Positions 39,188 to 45,896 of a stretch of DNA of 45,896 bases are shown here, one piece after another (the stretch's first letter is position 1; every line of letters starts with the position of its first letter). Under the pieces are notes generated by a model. The model searched no databases. It saw nothing but the letters and a program-made list of their open reading frames with translations, and had not been told where the DNA came from. The DNA is from Candidatus Dormiibacterota bacterium (GTDB lineage Bacteria; Chloroflexota; Dormibacteria; Aeolococcales; Bog-877), in NCBI GenBank assembly GCA_027306655.1, contig DAHUZL010000003.1:1-45896 (forward strand). The letters are read 5' to 3'. The translations under genes were made by a program, and so were the position numbers.

Positions 39188-39625
39188 TCAGGCGGCCGGG
39201 CCGGCCACCAGGGGGATCGGCGCCTCGCCGGGGAGAAGGTCGGCGAGGGTCGTCTCCGCCAGCGTCGCCTGGGCGGCCGCCTCGGCCGCCCGCAGCGCCC
39301 GCCGGAGCCGGCAGCGGCCCGCCGCCTGGCAGGCGGCGGGGGCACGGAAGCAGGCCATCGGTGGGGGCGGCCCCTCCAGCGCGGCCAGCGCCTCGCTGAG
39401 ACGGATCTCTCCGGGCGGCCGGGCCAGGACGTGGCCACCGTGCGGCCCTCGGGTGCTGGCGACCAGGCGGTGCCGGCGCAGGCAGAGGAGCACCTGGTCG
39501 AGGAAGGCCGCCGGCACCTCCTGCCGGCGCGCGATCGCGTGGCAGGGGACGGCCGGCCCCGGGTAATGGGCGGCCAGGTCCACCAGCGCCCGCAGGCCGT
39601 AGTCGGCCTTCATCGAGAGCCTCAC
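39188..39625 (-). CDS. Rrf2-family transcriptional regulator
   Basis: 145 aa. VRLSMKADYGLRALVDLAAH is the family N-terminus, and the winged helix includes AIARRQEVPAAFLDQVLLCL and STRGPHGGHVLARPPGEIRL. Three cysteines in CFRAPAACQAAGRC (spacing x6, x5) sit where IscR, NsrR and related members bind an Fe-S cluster, so iron-sulfur, redox or NO sensing is plausible. The C-terminus ends LAETTLADLL as usual. GTG 39625 gives the canonical VRLS start; ATG 39613 is the alternative. It is a single gene between the mtnP operon (same strand) and tRNA-Leu, with no target promoter evident. Confidence 0.9.
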   Translation of the reverse strand: MRLSMKADYGLRALVDLAAHYPGPAVPCHAIARRQEVPAAFLDQVLLCLRRHRLVASTRGPHGGHVLARPPGEIRLSEALAALEGPPPPMACFRAPAACQAAGRCRLRRALRAAEAAAQATLAETTLADLLPGEAPIPLVAGPAA

Positions 39626-39802
39626 GCGCCCCGCCCCGCCGGGACCGGCGCCTGAGGCCGACGACACTCGCAGTCGGAACAGTCGGCGTCTGCCATCGAT
39701 CCAGGACCCTGCGACGAGGATAGGGGCCGGGCCGCCGCCGGTCAACGCACCCGACGGCCGCCACCGTCTACCCTGCGGGTGGCGGGCCTGCCGCCGGCCC
39801 CG

Positions 39803-39885
39803 GCCGGGATGGCGGAACGGCAGACGCAGCGGTCCTAAAAACCGCGGCTCGCGAGAGCGTGCGGGTTCGAGCCCCGCTCCCGGCA
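39803..39885 (+). tRNA. tRNA-Leu (anticodon UAA)
   Basis: The acceptor stem GCCGGGA pairs with TCCCGGC. The anticodon stem GCGGT/ACCGC encloses the loop CCTAAAA, giving anticodon TAA. A long variable arm with stem GCTC/GAGC (class II, as expected for Leu) is followed by the T arm GCGGG-TTCGAGC-CCCGC. The discriminator base is A at 39885. The next bases are CCG, so CCA is not encoded. A TACCCT at 39769-39774 may be its -10 box. Confidence 0.95.
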
Positions 39886-39887
39886 CC

Positions 39888-40356
39888 GCGCGAAGGCTGG
39901 CCGGGCGACGTCCACGGCCTCCCGACGGGGGGGGGCTCGCGCGGTCGCCGTCCCGGCGCCCCGCGTACGGCCAGCCCCAGCCGCCGCCGAGGGTGTGGTC
40001 TCTCACAATCCTCTTCGTGTAACCGCGTTCGACGGCATGGCTCGCAGTCCGTCCGTCGCGGTCAACGACGGGCACGCTCACGCGTCGTCGCCGGGACGCG
40101 AGTGTCGCGAGGCGCTGGCGACGATCGGATCGGCGGCGGCAGCGTCCCGTTTGAGGCATGCAGTTCGAGAGGCACTACGGACTTGCGCCGGTGGCCGCGA
40201 CCCCTGCCGCCTGTGGTCTTCCCACTGCTGGGTGGCGGAGGAGCTCCCGGCCCCTCCCGTGCGGTTGTTCGTCCACCGACGCAGCAGCGAGCCGCCCCGG
40301 CACTCATCTCGCCGCGCGAGACGTGACCGCAATCGAGCACCCCCCGAGTCAAAGAC
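39888..40356. other. Gene-free stretch behind tRNA-Leu
   Basis: It starts with GC-rich low-complexity sequence including a G run near 39930, then becomes less GC-rich. I find no supported coding region on either strand and no duplicated 3' end of the tRNA that would mark an integrated element. The final part lies upstream of a short antitoxin gene and may contain the decayed 5' part of that gene. Confidence 0.5.
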
Positions 40357-40491
40357 TTGAGCTTGAACGAGACGGTCCGTCGGGCGCTGGTCGAGGCCGT
40401 CGAGGCCCGTAGGGCGGATCCTGAGTTCAAGTCCCGGGTACAGCGCATCATCAAGGAGGACCAGGAGCTGCTCGAACGCCTGGCCAGGTGA
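40357..40491 (+). CDS. Short putative antitoxin upstream of the Doc toxin (possibly truncated)
   Basis: 44 aa from TTG 40357 (TTG 40363 is also in frame). It reads LSLNETVRRALVEAVEARRA and continues ADPEFKSRVQRIIKEDQELL. This resembles the C-terminal two-thirds of actinobacterial Doc antitoxins, in which a ribbon-helix-helix strand and first helix normally precede SLNETVRRAL. That N-terminal part is not found in any frame upstream; the frame is closed by a TGA at 40324-40326. Its stop overlaps the toxin GTG by 4 nt (GTGA). Either a minimal antitoxin or a broken one. Confidence 0.6.
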   Translation: MSLNETVRRALVEAVEARRADPEFKSRVQRIIKEDQELLERLAR

Positions 40492-40904
40492 AGGTCCACT
40501 ACCTGGACCTGACCGACTACCGGGCCATCGCCGCGGAGGTCACCGGGCTCGACCCGAATACCCTCAGCCGAGTCGCGTGCCCGGACCTCGCGGAATCCGC
40601 CCCGCATGCCCCGGGGGCGGGACGGGCCGGCGAGGACTTCTACCCGGACTTCATCGACAAGCCGGCCGTGCTCGCCGTCCGTCTTGCCAAGAGCCACCCG
40701 CGACCCGACGGCAACACGCGAACGGCCTGGGTCGCCCTCCGGCTCTTCATCGAGTCGAACAGGTGGGCATGGCGCACATCCCCCTCGATCGACGAGTCCG
40801 AGGACGCGAGAGTCGCCATTGCATCCAGCGAGTGGGACGAGACGCGCGTCGCAGCGTGGCTGACCTCTCGATTGGAGCTGACCCCGGGATCACACGCCCG
40901 GTAG
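40488..40904 (+). CDS. doc: Doc (death-on-curing) family toxin
   Basis: 138 aa Fic/Doc-fold protein. It begins VKVHYLDLTDYRAIAAEVTG, has EDFYPDFIDKPAVLAVRLAK, and the active-site loop HPRPDGNTRTAWVALRLFIE. Doc proteins phosphorylate EF-Tu and stop translation. The loop keeps His, Asp, Gly, Asn and Arg of the HxFx(D/N)(G/A)NxR motif, but the third position is Arg where Phe or Leu is usual, and Lys before the last Arg is Thr. These changes may weaken activity, which would fit a truncated antitoxin. Coupled to the upstream gene by GTGA. Ends 27 nt from the convergent vapC. Confidence 0.85.
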   Translation: MKVHYLDLTDYRAIAAEVTGLDPNTLSRVACPDLAESAPHAPGAGRAGEDFYPDFIDKPAVLAVRLAKSHPRPDGNTRTAWVALRLFIESNRWAWRTSPSIDESEDARVAIASSEWDETRVAAWLTSRLELTPGSHAR

Positions 40905-40931
40905 ACGATCGTTTTGCGGCGGTGCTTCTGG

Positions 40932-41336
40932 CTACCCTGGGGTGCTGGTCACGAGGTTGACCTTGCACCGGAGCCCGGGAGCGCCAGCCAGGCGGGTGTC
41001 CGCGGTGACCAGGATCGTCTCGAGCTGCTCGGCCAGGGCGACGTATGAGGCGTCGTAGACGGTCAGGGTGTCCCGGAGCTCCCAACACCGTGCGAGCAGC
41101 ACCCGGTGCGAAACCCTGCGCAGGGGCAGGGCCACAAGGTCGGACATCGCCAGCTCAGCTCGTCGTAGGGGCAGGCGGCCCGCGACGAGGAGCCGCCTCA
41201 GGACCGAGGACACCTCCAGGTCGACGAGCTCGGGAGCGGCCAGATGCTCGTCGCGCAAGCGCTGCCTGGCCCGGTCGCCGTCGGCCCCGTCGTCGGCGAG
41301 AGCCGGCAAGAGCACGCTCGCATCAACGACGATCAC
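40932..41336 (-). CDS. vapC: PIN-domain toxin (VapC), second module
   Basis: 134 aa PIN domain: D5 in MIVVDASVLLPAL, Glu in LVDLEVSSVLRRLL, Asp in TVYDASYVALAEQL and Asp in ILVTADTRLAG. All four acidic positions are present, so the RNase site looks intact. ATG 41336 lies 14 nt inside the 3' end of the antitoxin gene. Its sequence differs clearly from the VapC at 22221, so the two are not recent duplicates. Confidence 0.9.
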   Translation of the reverse strand: MIVVDASVLLPALADDGADGDRARQRLRDEHLAAPELVDLEVSSVLRRLLVAGRLPLRRAELAMSDLVALPLRRVSHRVLLARCWELRDTLTVYDASYVALAEQLETILVTADTRLAGAPGLRCKVNLVTSTPG

Positions 41337-41553
41337 GGTCCTGGCGCAGGACGGCTACCGCCTCGGAAAACGGGACCGACCCCCCGGCCCGGCCGCCGGC
41401 CCGCCCCAGGACCTCCTCCACCGTCGGCGCGGCGGCCTCTTCGATCAGCCGTTGGCGCAGGTACTCCTGTAGCGACTGGTTGGCCGTTGCCGCCCGTTGC
41501 CGGAGCACAGCATGGGTCTCGGCGGGAACACCTTTGACCTGGACACTGGGCAT
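41323..41553 (-). CDS. vapB: FitA/VapB-like antitoxin, second module
   Basis: 76 aa. MPSVQVKGVPAETHAVLRQR is a ribbon-helix-helix N-terminus of the FitA/VapB type, and NQSLQEYLRQRLIEEAA is the second helix. The C-terminal part (TVEEVLGRAGGR) would contact the toxin. It has its own leaderless promoter with a perfect TATAAT box. The gene overlaps vapC by 14 nt. Such pairs usually repress their own promoter. Confidence 0.88.
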   Translation of the reverse strand: MPSVQVKGVPAETHAVLRQRAATANQSLQEYLRQRLIEEAAAPTVEEVLGRAGGRAGGSVPFSEAVAVLRQDRDRR

Positions 41554-41559
41554 GCCGCC

Positions 41560-41565
41560 ATTATA
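41560..41565 (-). promoter_or_regulatory. -10 box (TATAAT) for leaderless vapBC
   Basis: A perfect TATAAT on the minus strand ends 6 nt before ATG 41553. The transcript would start at the ATG. This is the best example in the window of the leaderless pattern. No -35 consensus is obvious. Confidence 0.65.
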
Positions 41566-41677
41566 GCGCCATCAACGCCAGATCGGCGTGACAGCCCCAG
41601 GAGTGGAACCTCCTCCGGGACACCTGGGGCACGAGTCCGTGGGCCAGCACTCTCCACCGGGCTGAGGAGCTCAGCAG

Positions 41678-41820
41678 ATGTGGGGCACGGACGCGACCCG
41701 CGTGCTCACCGGCGAAAAACGGCGTCGTGGAGCGGTTCATCCGCACGCTCGAGGAGCAGCTCTCCTGGGTCGACCGCTTCACCACCGGGGCCAACCTGCC
41801 GGCCGCCCTGCGCGCCCTCA
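41678..41820 (+). pseudogene. Remnant of an IS3/IS481-like DDE transposase
   Basis: Two pieces of an integrase-core transposase are joined after deletion and frameshift. At 41678-41716 MWGTDATRVLTGE carries the first catalytic Asp. In a different frame, 41718 onward reads NGVVERFIRTLEEQLSWVDR, the third catalytic region with its Glu. The middle of the catalytic domain and both inverted ends are missing. Clearly non-functional. Confidence 0.8.
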
Positions 41821-42102
41821 CGCCGCCAGACCGCACGCCCGCTCGCCAGCCCCGCGCCGGGCGGGTGGAGCGAGCCTCCGCGCGCAGGTCGAGGGGATCG
41901 CCGGCGGTGCGTGTCAACCCCGGCGAGTCAGGTGGGGTCGTGAATCATCGGGCCGACACTTCCAAGTCGGCCGGCGGGCCGCTGCGCGAGGGTCGCGGGT
42001 GACGGCCCTCGGCCACGATCCCGCCCGTCCCGGTCGCGGTCCTGCGACGACGGCGTCACCGGGGATCGGCCGTCCTTCCGCGGCCGTGATGATGACCGGG
42101 AC

Positions 42103-44928
42103 ATGGGCCCGGGCGACGACGAGGCGCTGGCGGTCTTCCGCCTGCGCGCGATCCGGCTCGGCGCGCTCACCAGCGCCCTGGTGCTGGCCAGCGTGGTGGT
42201 CTTCGCGGCCGTCCCCGGCCACCCGGCGATCGCCACGCCGACGCTGGTCGCCGCCGAGGTCGCCGGCAGCCTGGTCACCCTGGCGATCGCCGTCGCCCCC
42301 TGGCCGCGCCTCCTTCAGCGCGGGACGGGATCCGTGCTCCTGTACGGGTGGTGCGCCACCTCCATCGCCCTGGTCGACGCCGCCGTCGCCGCCACCGGCG
42401 GTGGCCGCTCGCCGCTCTGGGTGGACAACCTCCTCATCGTCATGTTCTTCGCCGCGGTCTACCCGCGGCGGTCGCACCTCCCCCTCCTCACGCTCACCGT
42501 CCTCGGCTACGCGGCCGCTCTCGCCGGGGACGCGGCGACGCCCACGCCGGCCCTCCTCCTGGTTCGGTCCGCCACCCTGGCCGCCACCTACTTCCTCACC
42601 TCCTTCCTGGCCCGGGAGCTCGCCCGGCTGGCGCACAGCCAGGCCCACTCGGCCGAGCACGCCCGCCATCGCGCCGACCTTCTGGCGGGGGTCGCCCGGG
42701 TGGCGACCACCGGCCTCTCGGCCGACGCCGGGGCGGTGCTGGCGGCGGCGGTCCGGGCCCCGCTCGCGTGGGGCGAGGGATGGGCGGCGGTCTGGCACCT
42801 CGGCACGGACGGTGCGGGAGGACGGCTGGGCGCCAGCGAGGGGCTCGACCCGGCCACCCTCCACTGGCTCGGGGAGGCCGCCTGCGGGCTGGCCAAAGAG
42901 CTGGGGAGCGCGACTCGCCCGCTGGTCACGGACTCCGGCACCGGCCGCGTGGTGGCGGCCCCGATCCGCGTCGGCGACCGGCTCGGCGCGCTGCTGGTGT
43001 GCGGCTCCGCAGGAGGCGCGGCCCCGGACACAGAGGACGTCGAGGCGGTCGGCATCCTCGGCGCGGAGGTCGGGGAGGTCCTCGGCGCCGTCGAGCTCCG
43101 CGAGGCGGTGGGCGCCAGCGAGGCGCGCTTCCGGGGGCTGATCCAGCACGCCAACGACCCGGTCGCGGTCTTCACCCCGGAGGGCGAGGTCCTGTACACC
43201 AGCCCGCGCTACCGCACGATGTTCGGGATCGCCCCCGGCCGGCTCGGCCCGGAGGCGCTCGCGCTCCACATCCACGCGGAGGACCGGCTCACCGTGGCGG
43301 AGCTGGTCCGGCGCGCGATGGACCGACCCGGCCGGCCCCTGACCGCCGAGGTGCGGCTGGCCGACGTTCGAGAGCCGGCGGCGGACATGGACCGTTGGCG
43401 GACCCTCGAGCTCACCGTGACCGACATCCGCGACGACCCCGCCATCGGCGGGATCGTCGCCAACTACCACGACGTCACCGAGCGCAAGACGGCGGAGCAG
43501 GCGGCCGCCCGCGCCGCCCTCCACGACCCCCTCACCGGGCTCGCCAACCGGACCCTGCTGCAGGACCGGCTCGACCACGCGGTCCGCCGGCTCGAGCGCC
43601 ATCCCGGGCTGGTGGGCACCATCCTCATCGATCTCGACCGATTCAAGACCATCAATGACACCTTCGGACACGGGGCCGGCGATGTCCTGCTCCGTTCGGT
43701 GGCCGCCCGCCTGGTGCGCGTGACCCGACCGGAGGACACGGTGGCCCGCCTCGGCGGCGATGAGTTCGCGATCGCCTGCGAGGACCTGACCGACGGGAGG
43801 GCGATCGTCCAGGTCGCCAGCAAGGTGGCGGATGCGATCCGGGAGCCGATCGACCTCGACGGCCGCGAGCTGCTGGTGACGGCCAGCGTCGGCGTCGCCC
43901 TGGGGGGACCCGGGGCACGTCCGGACCACCTCATCCGGGACGCCGACATCGCCCTCTACCGGGCCAAGGAGTGCGGCCGGGACCGGGTCGAGGTCTTCGA
44001 CGAGCGGCTCCGCTCGCGGGTGGTGGCGCTCGCCGCCACCGAGCAGGCGCTCCGGCGCGCCCTCGACCTCGGCCAGCTCCATCTCGTCTACCAGCCGGTG
44101 GTGGACCTCGCCACCGGCGCGGTCCCGATGGTGGAGGCGCTCCTTCGCTGGACCCACCCGGAGCTGGGGACGGTGGACCCCGTCCAGTTCATCCCACTGG
44201 CCGAGGACACCGGGCTGATCGAATCGATCGGAGCCTGGACCCTGGTCGAGGCCTGCGGCGCCATCCAGCGGCTCCGCAGCGCCGGCGTCGCCGAGGCGTC
44301 GCAGCTCCGGGTGGCGGTCAACATCTCCGCCCGCCAGCTCCTCCAGGGCGACCTCGGGACGGCCGTGCGGCGCGCCCTCGCCCACAGCGGCCTGGAGCCA
44401 TCCGGCCTCACCCTGGAGGTGACCGAGAGCCTGGTCATGTCTGACTACGCCACCGCCGCCAACCGGCTGAGGGCCCTGCGCCGGCTCGGCATCGAGATCG
44501 CGGTGGACGACTTCGGGACCGGATACTCCTCGCTCGCCCACCTTCAGGACCTGCCCATCACCGCCCTCAAGATCGATCGCAGCTTCGTCAACCGGCTGGA
44601 GAGCAGCCCCAACGGCCGCGTCATCGTCGGCGCCGTGGTGAGCCTGGCCACCGCGCTGGGGTACGCCGCCATCGCCGAGGGCGTGGAGTCCCTCGGTCAG
44701 CTGGCGGCGCTGCGACGGTCGGGGTGCACCCTCGGCCAGGGATTCCTCTGGGCCCCCGGCCTGGCCCCCGACGCCCTCGTCGCCTGGCTGCGCCGGACCG
44801 GGACCGCCGGCCGGCTGGATCCCGCCCCCCTCCCCGCGGCGGCGATGATGGCGGACGATGGCCGACGGCTGCCCGCCCCCAGACCGAGCGGGCGCCTCCC
44901 CGCCGCGGAGCCCTTGGCGACGGCCTGA
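42103..44928 (+). CDS. Membrane GGDEF-EAL protein (c-di-GMP turnover) with PAS sensor
   Basis: 941 aa. Residues about 15-180 hold several hydrophobic segments (membrane sensor). About 195-330 look like a GAF-type region (LLAGVARVATTGLSADAGAV). About 340-455 is a PAS domain (ARFRGLIQHANDPVAVFTPE). GGDEF (about 465-630) has the intact motif LGGDEFAIA with an RPED inhibitory site five residues upstream. EAL (about 640-890) has VEALLRW, VNISARQL, VTESLVM, AVDDFGTGYSS, LKIDRSF and IAEGVES, so the phosphodiesterase residues are present as well. It may make or degrade c-di-GMP depending on signal. The last 71 nt overlap the metallopeptidase gene. Confidence 0.93.
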   Translation: MGPGDDEALAVFRLRAIRLGALTSALVLASVVVFAAVPGHPAIATPTLVAAEVAGSLVTLAIAVAPWPRLLQRGTGSVLLYGWCATSIALVDAAVAATGGGRSPLWVDNLLIVMFFAAVYPRRSHLPLLTLTVLGYAAALAGDAATPTPALLLVRSATLAATYFLTSFLARELARLAHSQAHSAEHARHRADLLAGVARVATTGLSADAGAVLAAAVRAPLAWGEGWAAVWHLGTDGAGGRLGASEGLDPATLHWLGEAACGLAKELGSATRPLVTDSGTGRVVAAPIRVGDRLGALLVCGSAGGAAPDTEDVEAVGILGAEVGEVLGAVELREAVGASEARFRGLIQHANDPVAVFTPEGEVLYTSPRYRTMFGIAPGRLGPEALALHIHAEDRLTVAELVRRAMDRPGRPLTAEVRLADVREPAADMDRWRTLELTVTDIRDDPAIGGIVANYHDVTERKTAEQAAARAALHDPLTGLANRTLLQDRLDHAVRRLERHPGLVGTILIDLDRFKTINDTFGHGAGDVLLRSVAARLVRVTRPEDTVARLGGDEFAIACEDLTDGRAIVQVASKVADAIREPIDLDGRELLVTASVGVALGGPGARPDHLIRDADIALYRAKECGRDRVEVFDERLRSRVVALAATEQALRRALDLGQLHLVYQPVVDLATGAVPMVEALLRWTHPELGTVDPVQFIPLAEDTGLIESIGAWTLVEACGAIQRLRSAGVAEASQLRVAVNISARQLLQGDLGTAVRRALAHSGLEPSGLTLEVTESLVMSDYATAANRLRALRRLGIEIAVDDFGTGYSSLAHLQDLPITALKIDRSFVNRLESSPNGRVIVGAVVSLATALGYAAIAEGVESLGQLAALRRSGCTLGQGFLWAPGLAPDALVAWLRRTGTAGRLDPAPLPAAAMMADDGRRLPAPRPSGRLPAAEPLATA

Positions 44929-45460
44929 CTCCGCCTACCGGCGCAGCCAGGCCGCCCGCCTCCCGCCCGCCCCGGCCCCGTCGGCCGCGGCCAGCCTGGC
45001 CCGGTCGCTGCTGGATGCCACCACCCTGCTGGAGCGGGAGCGGCTGGGGTCGGCGCTCCTCGACGTGCTCGACGAGGCGTTCGGGCTCCCCCCCTGCGAG
45101 CTGGTGGTGGCCGACCGGCCCCAGCTCCACAGCCGCGACCGGGGCGGCCGGCTGACGCGGCGGACGTACGGCACCTACCGGTGCCACCTGGGCGCTCCCG
45201 GCGAGCTTCCGCGGCGATGCCGGATCCGCATCTACCACCGCACCGCGGTGCGCCGCCAGGTGCTCGCCCCGCGGCCCTTCCTGGACACGCTGCTGCACGA
45301 GTGGGTGCACCATCTCGACTTCGCCGGCCTCCGCCTGGACCGGTCCCCCCACACCCTGGGCTTCTCCGCCCGCCTCCAGCAGCTGGGCGCGTCGCTGGGC
45401 GTGGCGGCGGTGCTGCCGCCCCCGGGGGATCCCCCCGGTGCAGCGGGGGACGCCGAGTAG
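44858..45460 (+). CDS. SprT-like HExxH zinc metallopeptidase
   Basis: About 200 aa from ATG 44858. The zinc motif HEWVH is at residues 147-151, preceded by FLDTLL and followed by DRSPHTLGFSARLQQL, whose His165 is a likely third ligand as in SprT/gluzincin-like peptidases. The first 45 residues are Pro/Arg/Ala-rich and overlap the end of the GGDEF-EAL gene in another frame. No other in-frame ATG, GTG or TTG occurs between there and the conserved part, so this start is favoured. The protein has no signal peptide, which suggests a cytoplasmic enzyme. The target is unknown. Confidence 0.78.
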   Translation: MADGCPPPDRAGASPPRSPWRRPDSAYRRSQAARLPPAPAPSAAASLARSLLDATTLLERERLGSALLDVLDEAFGLPPCELVVADRPQLHSRDRGGRLTRRTYGTYRCHLGAPGELPRRCRIRIYHRTAVRRQVLAPRPFLDTLLHEWVHHLDFAGLRLDRSPHTLGFSARLQQLGASLGVAAVLPPPGDPPGAAGDAE

Positions 45461-45519
45461 GATGGTCGGCGGCCCCACCGAGGCCGGTGCGTGTCGCCAT
45501 GTCTGGAGGTCCTGGCCCG

Positions 45520-45896
45520 ATGCCCATCCGTCTCCGCCGGCGCGGCCCCTTCCCCCGGCTCGCCTGCCTCCTCCCCCTCGCCGCCCTGGCGCTGGCGGCC
45601 TGCGGCAGCGGACCGATCCCGGGCCAGACCCTGAGCGGTCCCGGGCCGGGGGCCACAGGCCCGGCGGCGGGCGGGTGCTCCGCCTCCACGGCGCCCACCA
45701 CGGTCACCATCGACGCCACCAGCAACCTGAAGTTCTCCCCCGCCACGGCGTGCCTCAAGGCCGGCGGCACCGTCACCTGGAAGAACAACGGCAGCGTCTA
45801 CCACACCACCACCGACCTGGCCAGCCTGGCCGCGGTCGCCAGCGACGCGGCCCTGCCAAAGGGCGCCGCCGGCTGGAACCACTCCCTCCTGCCCGG
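45520..45896 (+). CDS. Cupredoxin-domain lipoprotein, N-terminal part
   Basis: Runs off the right edge; 125 codons seen. Signal peptide with basic start (PIRLRRRGPFPR), hydrophobic core, and lipobox LALAAC with the lipidated Cys at about residue 27. A low-complexity Gly/Pro/Ala linker is followed by a plastocyanin-like domain: VTIDATSNLKFSPATACLKA, GGTVTWKNNGSVYHTTTDL, whose His is the usual first copper ligand. The Cys-His-Met/Gln ligand loop lies outside the window. It probably binds copper at the outer membrane face for electron transfer or copper handling. GGAGGT lies 9 nt before ATG 45520, so this start is preferred to ATG 45499. TAGGAT at 45458-45463 may be the -10. Confidence 0.88.
   Translation, partial: MPIRLRRRGPFPRLACLLPLAALALAACGSGPIPGQTLSGPGPGATGPAAGGCSASTAPTTVTIDATSNLKFSPATACLKAGGTVTWKNNGSVYHTTTDLASLAAVASDAALPKGAAGWNHSLLP

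Noticed and set aside
40062-40697. 211-codon minus-strand frame across the Doc gene
   Set aside because: It lies antisense to the Doc toxin and its antitoxin and has Ser/Arg-rich shadow-frame composition.
39878-42100. Integrative element attached at tRNA-Leu
   Set aside because: I could not find a second copy of the tRNA 3' end or any integrase gene in the window, so no att sites are claimed.

Overview
The window is about 45.9 kb of very GC-rich bacterial DNA, tightly packed with genes. Many gene pairs join through ATGA or GTGA start/stop overlaps, GTG starts are common, and several genes seem to begin directly at the transcript 5' end behind a TANNNT-type -10 box. Housekeeping content (fused transaldolase/glucose-6-phosphate isomerase, transketolase, ribulose-phosphate epimerase, glutamate dehydrogenase, RNase HII, MTA phosphorylase, tRNA-Leu) shows a chromosome. 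Composition, the tal-pgi fusion, DUF6295 and the leaderless style point to a high-GC Terrabacteria lineage (Chloroflexota/Dormibacterota-like or actinobacterial). I cannot fix the phylum from the sequence alone.

Layout. 1-2475 (-): a 2-oxoacid dehydrogenase operon (E1 alpha, E1 beta, start of E2). A decayed tnpB 3' end and a near-consensus promoter lie just upstream. 3049-4184: two helical proteins of unknown function. 4215-11232 (-): a pentose-phosphate operon, tkt - [TnpB element] - tal-pgi - rpe. The IS605-type element sits at the very start of tal-pgi, and the present tal start codon lies inside the element, overlapping the tnpB stop. 11387-15928 (+): glutamate dehydrogenase, a DUF3048 envelope protein and a fatty-acyl-CoA ligase. 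15903-19356 (-): an overlapping ECF sigma, anti-sigma, ABC ATPase and ABC permease operon. 19412-22646: a MocA-like nucleotidyltransferase, a polytopic membrane protein and a VapBC pair. 22623-26556 (-): acyl-CoA carboxylase carboxyltransferase, class V aminotransferase, dienelactone hydrolase and DUF6295.

26625-28188: a secreted protein divergent from RNase HII. 28195-30338: an accessory island bounded by two 50-bp direct repeats with two mismatches. It carries a protein built only of Clp N-domains and an ISL3 transposase stub. 30454-39134 (-): a 51-aa small protein, a metallo-beta-lactamase-fold hydrolase, a GT4 glycosyltransferase, an amidohydrolase, two GT-C-like membrane proteins (one a protein O-mannosyltransferase relative), a PH-domain membrane protein and MTA phosphorylase, mostly chained by 4-nt overlaps. 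39188-39885: an Rrf2 regulator and tRNA-Leu(UAA). 39888-42100: an accessory patch behind the tRNA with a Doc module, a VapBC module and DDE transposase debris. 42103-45896 (+): a GGDEF-EAL protein, an overlapping HExxH metallopeptidase and the start of a cupredoxin lipoprotein.

The points most worth a second look are the TnpB insertion that rebuilt the tal-pgi start, the second tnpB-end remnant in front of the E1 genes, the Clp-N-only protein between long direct repeats, and the set of leaderless-type promoters. I saw no CRISPR array, rRNA, origin or convincing rho-independent terminator.
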